Origin: Allodiplogaster sudhausi | Taxonomy: Eukaryota; Nematoda; Chromadorea; Rhabditida; Diplogasteridae | Length of the DNA stretch: 64,000 nucleotides | Reading direction: 5' to 3' | Assembly: GCA_945643635.1 (NCBI GenBank) | Contig: CALZFC010000081.1 | Span: forward strand, 352,501 to 416,500 | In this document: positions 57,001 through 64,000 of the stretch, piece by piece | How positions within the stretch are numbered: position 1 is the stretch's first letter | How the letters are laid out: the number at the start of each line of letters is the position of its first letter | Notes under the pieces: generated by a model | Told to the model about the DNA's origin: nothing | The model's input: only the letters and a program-made list of their open reading frames with translations | Databases searched by the model: none | Program-made: the position numbers and the translations under genes

Positions 57001-58525
57001 CCACTCGAAAATCTCAACTCCCCCGCCCACCACGCCGCTCCGCGCAAACCCAGTAAATATTGAACAAGCAATGCTAAGTAGATTCTCTAACTAGCGGAGC
57101 TATGGGGGGACCTGGTTTCAGTATCTTTGCCCATTATCTCCCTTGGAGTGCGCGCTATGTCCTAGCATTTTAATCTTTGCATTGGGGGTCATATAAAAGC
57201 GCGCAAAAGGGTTTGCCCGCGCGCGACTCCCAACCTGGGTCGTTAGAAAATCTGCGTGCGATGAAAATGTACCAAAAAGCCACAAAATAATTCATATCTC
57301 GAATATAACTGAACGAATCTTGACGACCAACATACCATTCGATAGCTAATTTTAGGCTCTATCTTAATAAAAATATGCCCCAAAAAGTGTCAGTGATAGC
57401 TAAGGTCGAAAAAGTGGCCTGAACCTTCTGACCCCAAGAGTAGATCAAAAACATCGGAATATCAAAACGGTTTGTATGAGAAAGTTGTTCGCCTTCTCAA
57501 AAGCTACAGAATCATATATAACATGTTGCCATACCACGAATTCCCGAAATAAAACAGCCAAGGAAATGGCCTCACAAAATTTTGAGATTTCACGGCCCCC
57601 TCAGGGTACTTTCCCGGAATCCCAGCCAAACGGGAATAGGCTCATTCCAAAGCTCTCGTAAAACTGTACAATATTCAGAATGTCACGTCCCACTACAATC
57701 CCAAATCTCCGAGTATTGATTTTTCAAAGGTTCGCTCCTAACAAAATGGGCCCGCCTGTTTTTGCCCTCGATCGATATGACCCAATGTCTTTTTTTCCAC
57801 AATGTACATATCAAAACATGCGCCTTGAAAAACTACATCATATATGTCGGAAAGAGAAAAAGTTAATTTTGAAAATTTGAGTTAGTGAGAAAAAACAGAG
57901 CAAAAAAGGGCCAAAAAACGGGGTAAAAGTTTGGCCACGCCCACTTCCTATACCCTCTGGCGGAATTCGCCCAATTTGTGTCCTATTAATCTTGAAGACA
58001 TTCCCTATCTGCCACTATTTTTTCCAGCTTCCCATCTTCTCCGAAACAAAAGATACAAACGCTCAAAGTCGCCAACCCAGCGCAACCTCGCGCCGAAATG
58101 TTGCAACTTTGGCCGCCGGCGCCACCCCCAAACCCAAAACCGAAAAATCCCAAACCATTACCAAAACGTAGCCCCAATATTCATTTACCTCCTAAAAAAA
58201 ACCCCACTCGAAAATCTCAACCCCGCCGCCCACTACGCCGCTCCGCGCAAACCCAGTCAATAAACCACAAGCGTTTCTAAGTATACTTTCTAACTAGATT
58301 CATCACCCATTTTCAGCAGAACAGACAGGCTACCGTAGAATCTCCACGCTCAATGCATCGAATTTAGGTCCAGGGATCCCAATCACGGACGAGGAACAAA
58401 TGGTGAAGATGATCGACATGGTACTCTCCCACTCAGACTTCAACCATGACGGATTCATCGACTACGGAGAGTACTTGAAGAAGCAAGAAGATGAGGAGAA
58501 GAGCAAGGAGAGCAAGCCAGCTTAG
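39098..58525 (+). CDS. MCFD2-like secreted EF-hand protein 2, split by an 18.6-kb satellite intron
   Basis: Five exons: 39098-39161, 39330-39393, 39493-39555, 39625-39725, 58317-58525. They give 166 aa. A hydrophobic leader (SFPLLFVIAGLL) follows the start. HLNQHLQDKIDVNGMTPEQ and KFHYFSLHDLNKDQRVDGLE form EF-hand 1, and the last exon gives EF-hand 2 ([14 protein letters not shown]) and a Lys/Glu-rich tail. It is clearly a tandem paralogue of 37158-38157. EF-hand 1 has Gln in the loop (NKDQRVDG), which may weaken Ca2+ binding. Phase is exact across the 18,591-bp intron (G|CA), so the gene is presumably functional. The final acceptor is a tandem CAGCAG (NAGNAG), allowing one-residue variation. 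Role by homology: ER-to-Golgi cargo adaptor; not proven for this copy. AATAAA at 58744-58749 overlaps the end of UVSSA on the other strand. Confidence 0.88.
39752..39823. repeat. Three consecutive hairpins at the head of a type A unit
   Basis: Hairpin 1: TAGCGTGAC (39752-39760) pairs with GTCACGCTA (39764-39772) around TTT. Hairpin 2: CGGGCC (39773-39778) pairs with GGCCCG (39782-39787) around TTT. Hairpin 3: ATGGCC and CCGGGGC (39792-39805) pair with GCCCCGG and GGCCAT (39810-39823) around TATC. The same trio recurs at about 44361 and 48632; other A units keep only hairpin 1 and part of hairpin 2. Confidence 0.9.
40031..40105 (-). promoter_or_regulatory. tRNA-like Pol III A/B box pair in type A units (example)
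   Basis: On the minus strand, TGGCTTTTTGG (partial A box) is followed about 36 bases later by GTTCGAATCC within a B-box-like block. The perfect form GGTTCGAATCC occurs near 48920 and 54822. Equivalent positions recur in nearly every A and B unit, next to a (GC)n block GCGCGCGCGC. No T stem forms well, so this is promoter-like, not a tRNA gene. Confidence 0.4.
49989..58294. repeat. Type B satellite block: seven head-to-tail units
   Basis: Unit starts (CTAGCGGAGCTATGGGGG or a close variant) at about 49989, 51075, 52276, 53480, 54684, 55888 and 57091. Lengths are 1086 and then close to 1,204 each. B units share with A units ACCAAAAAGCCACAAAATAA, ATTCATATCTCGAATATGCC, TTCGCTCCTAACAAAA and the GC-rich tail CCGCTCCGCGCAAACCC, but have a different head (short TAGC/GCTA hairpin) and tail (TAAGTATACACTCTAA). 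Unit 5 diverges internally around 55340-55480. The array ends at 58294, only 22 bases before the last exon of the host gene. Confidence 0.93.
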
Positions 58526-58743
58526 CCACGCCCACCCCCTCCAGCCATTCCGCCACTTGCCCTGTCTAATTACAACTTATCTTTGACCGTCGATGAAAAT
58601 TCGGTGTCGATGGGTAAATTGTCCGAATATGTGGACAAGCAGAGAATAAGCTGCCGATCGGGTAAAAGTGGTAGACTTATGGGTCCAGACTTGGTCGCAA
58701 GTCGCTTTCACTCATCTTGTATTCTTTTTTTATTCTTCTGATC

Positions 58744-58749
58744 AATAAA
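58744..58749 (+). terminator. Poly(A) signal AATAAA of MCFD2-like gene 2
   Basis: 219 bases after the stop codon and 13 bases short of the stop codon of UVSSA on the opposite strand, so the two transcripts must overlap at their 3' ends. Confidence 0.6.
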
Positions 58750-58761
58750 TGACATGAACAT

Positions 58762-61088
58762 TTAACGATGCGAGGTTTGCTCTCCGAACTTCTTCTGAAT
58801 CTTGACCCGCCGCATTTCCTCGAAAACTTCAGCAACACGCTTCACAGAGCGAGGGTTTAGAAGCTTGGCCTGCAATGGGATTTGCTCACTCAGTTTCTAT
58901 AAGAATAGAAGAAGGCGTTCTTTAGTTGAGAAAAGAGCAAATAGAAATTGGTTGCTAGAGAAGAAAAGAGCTGACTTCAAGGCGATCTCTGACCAGCCGT
59001 CCCTCAGAAGGAGCCTCTCTCTTCTTCCGCTCTTCCTTTCTCTTCCTCTTTGTTGCTGGCTGCAGAGATGTGCCAAGAGATCCTTCCAGATCTCTCATGT
59101 ATTCTTCTTCTTCCCTCTTCTCTGATAAGGCTGCTTGCTCGGAAGACTCGGGTTGTTCTTCCAGAGGGAATCCCATCTCATCTCGCTCGACGATCACTCC
59201 GTGCACGGGGCATCTACAATTAACTACCATCAAGGGAATTCTACGGAATCCAGAAAGGCTGCGAAGAATCAAACCGTGAAATATCCATTCGAGGGCAGAG
59301 TTTGCCATTCTTCAGAGGTGTTCGACAGGGCTTCTTCCCTCTCAATTCCTGGCCTACGAATGTCATCATCCTCGTCGCATACACTTATCGACTCTCTGCA
59401 CGCTCTTCTCTGAAGACAAGTCTTATTGCCATTGCAGGCTTGAATCATAAAAAAAGAAAAAAAGGAACCGATCTTCAGGAGCACGCCAGAATCTGTGCGA
59501 GTCAGAATTGTTGTTGACAATCTGTGCTGGTCCGACGTTCTTCTCTCCCCAGTACTTGAGATCCAATCCGAATGCAATTCGAGGGGGCCTTGAATCATTC
59601 TCCTCTGTCCTACAATTCTGTCGATCATCTTTGCTCGTTCCTGCCACATCCTCGGCCATTACTCTGCTTCCTCCAGAAAACTCTGCTATCAATGACGACA
59701 GCAATAGTGGCTCGACTTCTGTAAGGATAGCGTGTTCATAGAAATGGAATTCACCGAAAATAAAGCTACCAAAATGAAGAAATTGTATTACTCGTGAAAA
59801 GAATTCTGGAATAAAAGAATATAAATTGAAACCTTCTTCAACTTCTACGAACTCGTCCTCCTCGCCATCGCTGCCCACATTCTTCTCCCGTTCCTTGGTA
59901 GCATTCCGTTCCAACTCCTTGATCTTCTCCATCTGATTGAGCATCTCCCGCGGCATGCTCAGCAGTTCACTCACAAGAGAACCCGCAGAAATGTTTCCAG
60001 AGGTCTCGCGAATCCAGCTAAAGTGAGAAAAGTAAATTAAAGAGAGAAGATTAATAGAATACCTGGCAAGTCTTTTTTCGTAGGAAGAGAGCATCTTGGC
60101 AGCATCTCTGATGGTTTGGAAGATATTTTCATTTGCTTCATTGACTACGATAGAAGGGACGCTCTTGTGTAGAGAAACGAGGATCTCTTCTCCGTTTCTA
60201 TAGCCATGAGCGGACGCAGAAGAGGGAACCAGCTCCTAAACTAGAAAAATAATAAAAAAGCCAAAAGAGAAGTCTTTAGGAACAACTCGAAAAAAAAATC
60301 AAGAGCTGTATATCGCTAACATTCGAATTCCCATCCCCAGAAGGATTGTTACTGTCGAAGAATCCATGGGCTGGAATAAGCAGGAAGAGTGCACTTCTTG
60401 CTTCTTCAATCACTCTTTTCATCTCTTCCTTCGATTCCTCGAACTCGCGCCTGACACCTTCAGCAACCTTAAATCCTCTTTTGTCTTTGAATGAGTAGAA
60501 CTTCATCAGTTTGCTGCTGACTTCCTGAGCCTTCCGCGCCTTCTTAGCCTCGGCGGCTTCCTTTCTTCTCCTCTCAACGCTCGTCTCGGCCGACGAGTGC
60601 ATCGTTTTCAGCGACGCTAATTTGTTGACTGCCTAAATCCAATAGTGCACCATCAACACTCCTCTCTTTTATGCCATTAACTATAGATTAAAATGAATAA
60701 ATGGCTTACACTCTTCAGTGGAACATATGCTTCTCCAAAGCGATCGTCCCATCTTTTGAAGGTTGATATGGCGGCTAGCTTTAGTTTCTCTGCCTCGCCA
60801 CGTGACCCCGGCAATGGATAGTGCAAGGGGTCAGTTTCGGCCACCAGAACCAGGACCTCCTTATAATGAAAGAACAATAAAAATTTGAAACCCGAAAACA
60901 ATGAGAAATGAAAGAGAAGTAGAAACCATGAGATGTGTGTTGAAAGAGAGACGGAAGCTGCAGCTTCGACAGTAGAAGTAGTCAGTGACTTGGAGAGCGT
61001 AGAGACGAGTGACACTTGAAGATGATCCCAGAAAGCTCAGAAGAAGTATGGGAAGGCTCTCGGCTTCGGCCTCCGATCCTCTGACCAT
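58762..61088 (-). CDS. UVSSA: UV-stimulated scaffold protein A (transcription-coupled repair)
   Basis: Nine exons: 60927-61088, 60710-60859, 60321-60632, 60063-60235, 59833-60017, 59485-59718, 59275-59383, 58976-59213, 58762-58869. They give 556 aa (human 709). UVSSA acts at RNA polymerase II stalled on DNA damage, bringing USP7 and TFIIH. Blocks: the VHS-like N-terminal helices (ETDPLHYPLPGSRGEAEKLK, RWDDRFGEAYVPLKS), central acidic FVEVEE (the TFIIH-binding type of segment), FGLDLKYWGEKN, and SDSHRFW. The DUF2043 Cys/His region follows: TFVGQELRGKKPCRTPLKNG, KLCPRMDISRCPVHGVIVER. The C-terminal helix contains VKRVAEVFEEMRRVKIQKKF. The N terminus begins at MVRGSEAEAES and lacks about 45 residues of the human protein. 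A CAG acceptor at 61123 precedes the ATG by 34 bases and abuts the upstream gene's stop, as in an operon. All phases close. Confidence 0.93.
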
Positions 61089-61127
61089 GTCGCGGAGAAG
61101 GCGAAATGTCTTCTTCTCCGTACTGAA

Positions 61128-62048
61128 CTAACCGTCATCTTCAAACTGAAAAGCAAGCATCTTTACTGGCTAAAAGCAGAAGGGCAAGTTTACCTCAGCT
61201 AACGACTTGGAAAGCAATTGACGAGACTCATTAGCACTTCTCTCATGGCTCATGCTCAGCAATGCAAGTATTAGTGCGTCGCGAGCAGAAATGACATATT
61301 TCGCAACTCTCGAAGAACATGCCACTGCATACAGTACCTAATTCATCTTGCTACACCATATTTGGCTCGGTTGCAGCGAAGAGATTATCCGTAAAGACAT
61401 GGGATAACGTGAAATATTAACCTCTACTTTCGAATATAAATCATTTTCCGAAACCAGGGATATTTTCTTCGACAGAGCCTGCCCAGAGACTTCCCCTAAC
61501 TTCTGTTGAGAAGAGAGAGAGAGAAGAGAGCATGAAAGAGGGACAGTGACGGGTGGCGCGTGAATGAGAAGGGAGAGAGAGAAAAGGGGGAGGAAGGGAG
61601 TAGAAGAAGTGAAAGGGGAGAGCGGGGACAGAGGAGAAGGAATGCTGTGGTGGCACCTGGTACTCCTGGCCCCCCTCCTCCCCTTCCAGGGCTTCTCTTC
61701 TCCCCACGAGAGATGCGACCGACTCCGTGGCAGAGCACATGCTCTCTGCAGGGAAACACTCATCGGAGCCGAACCTCTCCTCGCACACAACGGTACTCTT
61801 TCTCTCCTTCTCTATCCTCACTTTCAATCTCTCCCTCTCTTCCATCTCTCTCTCTCCCTCTCTCTCTCTCTCTTTTTCTTTCTCTCTCTCTTTCTTTCTC
61901 TTCTTTCTCTCTTCTTCCTGTTGATAGTCTATATCCATCTTTGCCATCTCAGTTGCATTCCTGCAATCAGAAGCATCCCCTGACAAGAAGTTGTAACTGA
62001 ATGATTCATAAGTGTTCTGAACGAGCTGACCAAAGTGTTTCTCTGAAT
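61128..62048 (-). CDS. Unidentified protein upstream of UVSSA (5' incomplete)
   Basis: Exons 61657-62048, 61422-61502, 61194-61337 and 61128-61145 join in exact phase and end ...KSLAEFEDDG and TAG. The first listed exon starts in phase 1, so at least one upstream exon is missing. Its beginning, HFGQLVQNTYESFSYNFLSG then MDIDYQQ, runs without a break through a GA microsatellite translated as a Lys/Arg/Glu-rich segment (about 60 residues) into CEERFGSDECFPAESMC. The C-terminal exons (SKKISLVSENDLYSKVE, SARDALILALLSMSHERS) look helical. I do not recognise the family. The last stop lies 5 bases from the splice acceptor used for UVSSA, so both probably come from one polycistronic pre-mRNA. The GA segment might instead be an unrecognised intron. 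Confidence 0.6.
61833..61920. repeat. CT/GA microsatellite within an apparent coding exon
   Basis: CT on the plus strand; on the minus strand it is GA, open in the frame of the gene above and rich in Arg, Glu and Lys. No usable GT donor was found between the two clearly coding flanks. Confidence 0.7.
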
Positions 62049-62582
62049 CTTTTAGATGTCCCTCGCTTGTTAATTCACTCACCCACATTCTCTTTCTCCA
62101 CCACACTCTCTTTCTCTCACTATCTCCCTCCTTTGTCTTAAACTTTCCATCTCTCTTCTCTCATTGTCCTTTTTTTGTTGAACAAGCATGTCCTCGTCAA
62201 AGCAAGGCAGCACTCGGAAGGGAATCAATCGACCTCTTTGCTAGACTTCGGAAAAAAGACACAAAAAAGGTTGGAGAGAGTGTGAGAGGTTGAAAGAAGA
62301 TCCATTGGACACTTTCCCTCGCCTTCCTTTCACTCTTTGCAAGGCCCATCATTCTCTCTCTCACTCTCTCTCTCTCACTCTCTCTCTCACTCTCTGTCTC
62401 ACTGTCTTTCTCTCTCAATCTGTTCGCTTTCATTCTCATTATCTTCCTGCCAAGCCTTTTTTTGCGGTTGAAGCCATTCATTGTCAGATATCGAGAATGA
62501 TTGTTAACTACATTTGTTTCTCTCTCATTAACTTCTAACTGAGATGTCTTATCTTTATCTGTTCATCTCTGTTTCAGTTTCT

Positions 62583-62772
62583 CTTCCATCTCTCTCTCTC
62601 TTCATCTCTACCTCTCTCCCTCTCTCCATCTCCATCTCTCCCTCTATCTCTCTCCCTCTTTCCATCTCTCTGTCCCTGTCTCCATCTTTCTCTCCCTCTC
62701 TCCCTCTCTCCCTCTCTCCATCTCTCTCCCTCTCTCCTCTCTCCCTCTCTCTCCCTCTCTCTTTCCCTCTCT

Positions 62773-62819
<47 letters not shown>

Positions 62820-62825
62820 TCTCAG
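62583..62825. repeat. CT-rich microsatellite block
   Basis: CTCTC with CCAT/CCCT interruptions, ending TCTCTCAG at the acceptor of the exon starting at 62826, so it forms that exon's polypyrimidine tract. A smaller CT block lies at 62351-62412. Confidence 0.9.
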
Positions 62826-63272
62826 CTGATGTGTGCTGCTCTCTGCTGTGGTCATCTGAGTGCGAGAGTGCCTGCGAGTCTTCGATGCGAGATGTGGAGA
62901 GGGAGGTGGGGGAGCGTCTTCACGTGCTGCAGAAGTGCATTCTGCCCACTCTTCCTCCCCTCACTAAGAAGATCCGCCGCAAGTCGAGATGCCTCAGGGC
63001 TAGTTTTAATAGTTATTTCTTTTAAAATATTATCCTTATGCTTAGACTGTGAAAGACTGCAGGCTTTTCTCTTGCATGTAAATGAAATTGTAAAAATAGA
63101 AGGGAGGTCTTTGCAGGACTCTTTCCACAGACGCAACAATTGCTTCTCTGGCTGCATCTCCCGCCAACTCGAGGAGAGAATCGGCTTCAGATACAATGTT
63201 TCTCTCCACTGCGCTCTCCTCTCTTCACTCGTAGACAAGGACCCCTGCATCGGCAGGAGGATCGAACAGTGA
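62826..63272 (+). CDS. C-terminal exons of a cysteine-containing, probably secreted protein (5' incomplete)
   Basis: Three exons join in exact phase: 62826-63002, 63046-63077 and 63117-63272 (TGA). Sequence includes DVCCSLLWSSECESACESS, then KCILPTLPPLTKKIRRKSRC, CERLQAFLLH, NNCFSGCISRQLEERIGF and NVSLHCALLSSLVDKDPC. The CC-x7-C-x3-C spacing resembles cysteine-repeat extracellular proteins such as RECK (inference from spacing only). The exon starts in phase 1, so the N terminus is elsewhere, beyond the CT block and possibly interleaved with the minus-strand gene at 61128-62048. The 32-bp middle exon was found by phase alone. The reverse frame over this region is a shadow. A family assignment is not justified. 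Confidence 0.55.
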   Translation: MMCAALCCGHLSARVPASLRCEMWRGRWGSVFTCCRSAFCPLFLPSLRRSAASRDASGLVLIVISFKILSLCLDCERLQAFLLHVNEIVKIEGRSLQDSFHRRNNCFSGCISRQLEERIGFRYNVSLHCALLSSLVDKDPCIGRRIEQ

Positions 63273-64000
63273 ATTCCCTTCCCCTTGCAATATCCATGCA
63301 ACTCATCCTCCACTGCAAGCTTATCCTTTATTTCTCTTGCTTTTCTTGATGTATTTATTTATTTATATTTGTCACTGTTGTTCATTCTCCTCTTCTCTTT
63401 TTCTTGACTGGAGGTTTCTTCCATTAAAAACGGTGTTGTTATTCCAACATTCTCAAATATATCGCTTTATTGATTCATATTTCTGTGAACAAAACATTCC
63501 TCATTCACTTCTGTTAATATTTTTCCAGTTTTATTAAACTAGCAGCTTCATCAGTCCCCGCTTTACAGATTACGGTAGAAGAAAAAAGCAAGATTGGCAA
63601 GACAGAAAGGAATGACAGTGAGAGTACGCAAGAAACAGAGACGGAGAAAAAAAGAAATGGCTCGGAGCCATGCCCTTCTCCCTTCAGCCATCATTCCACT
63701 GAAGACGCATTTCGGAAAGAGAAGAATGAGAATGGAAGGTCGAGAAGAGAGGGACAATGTGAACAAGAGACAGAAAGAGAGAGACAGAGGGAGAGAGAGA
63801 GCGAAAGAGGGAGAGACAGAGGGAGGGAGAGAGCGAAAGAGAGAGAGAGAGAGAGAGAGAGCGAAAGAGGGAGAGAGCGAAAGAGAGAGAGACAGAGGGA
63901 GAGAGAATTCAGGAAGTCAGAAGACAGCTCCATCCTTATTGGACAAGACAGAAGGCAGAGAGTTTGGAAGAGAACGTAAAAGCTAGAGACAATAGAGAGA
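63273..64000. other. End of window, no gene assigned
   Basis: AT-rich 3' flank to about 63540. A plus-strand frame from about 63575 (following a TTACGGTAG acceptor-like site) is highly charged (Lys, Arg, Glu, Ser), then degenerates into GA microsatellite (63775-63905). It resembles the acidic tail at 1-168 in composition and could be a coding exon, but repeat origin is equally likely. Confidence 0.3.

Noticed and set aside
40276..57661. Recurrent 60-95-codon frames in the satellite array (for example MFCMRKLF-type and MSRPAPIPNL-type)
   Set aside because: They recur because the units recur, shift start and stop between copies, are interrupted in many units, and show no conserved length or domain.
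39751..58294. CRISPR-like regular repeat
   Set aside because: Units are over 1 kb and contiguous with no spacer structure, and the context is an animal intron.
39751..58294. Helitron tandem array
   Set aside because: CTAG plus a hairpin is suggestive, but the stem overlaps the CTAG, there is no clear TC end and no Rep/helicase frame, so I do not call it.
63000..63045. A further GC donor at 62999 in the cysteine-rich gene
   Set aside because: A 32-bp exon at 63046-63077 restores phase with ordinary GT-AG introns, so no GC donor is needed.
62852..63313. 153-codon minus-strand frame
   Set aside because: Shadow of the plus-strand cysteine-rich exons, whose three-exon phase chain closes exactly.

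Overview
The window is genomic DNA from an invertebrate animal. Genes are split by many short GT-AG introns, the recognisable proteins are standard metazoan housekeeping factors, and (CT)n/(GA)n microsatellites are everywhere. Most start codons lie only 1-15 bases downstream of a good 3' splice site, and one gene pair has a stop codon 5 bases from the next gene's splice acceptor. Both point to spliced-leader trans-splicing with operons. The phylum cannot be fixed from sequence alone.

Layout. 1-168: tail of an unidentified acidic protein. 979-2395: a 1.4-kb foldback element with TA target duplication. 2617-5363 (-): an OXSR1/STK39-type kinase. 6270-8763 (-): sorting nexin SNX5/6. 9448-13889 (+): splicing factor SNW1. 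14152-14925 (-): an AT-hook/bZIP-like protein. 15121-16796 (-): RRP15, with a HEAT-like ORF inside its last intron, divergent from TTC17 at 17034-24509 (+; 28 exons). 25648-30582 (+): an unrecognised type I membrane protein whose intron carries a 5'-truncated LINE reverse transcriptase. 31333-34157 (-): HRD1/SYVN1 ubiquitin ligase. 34675-36764 (-): syntaxin-5. 37158-38157 and 39098-58525 (+): two tandem MCFD2-like EF-hand genes. 58762-61088 (-): UVSSA. 61128-62048 (-): an unidentified gene apparently in an operon with UVSSA. 62826-63272 (+): end of a cysteine-containing protein.

The most unusual object is the fourth intron of the second MCFD2-like gene. It is 18.6 kb long and almost wholly a head-to-tail array of 15 repeat units: eight of type A (0.7-1.5 kb), then seven of type B (1.1-1.2 kb). 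The fullest A units start with three consecutive perfect hairpins, and most units carry a tRNA-like Pol III B box on the minus strand. Several genes belong to the early secretory route (SYVN1 in ERAD, STX5 at ER-Golgi, MCFD2 cargo adaptor). This may be coincidence, and no regulatory link is visible.

Gene models were built by hand from codon phase, splice sites and remembered family sequences. In the kinase, SNX, SNW1, RRP15, SYVN1, STX5, both MCFD2 and UVSSA models every exon phase closes exactly. TTC17 closes except for one 5-base discrepancy.
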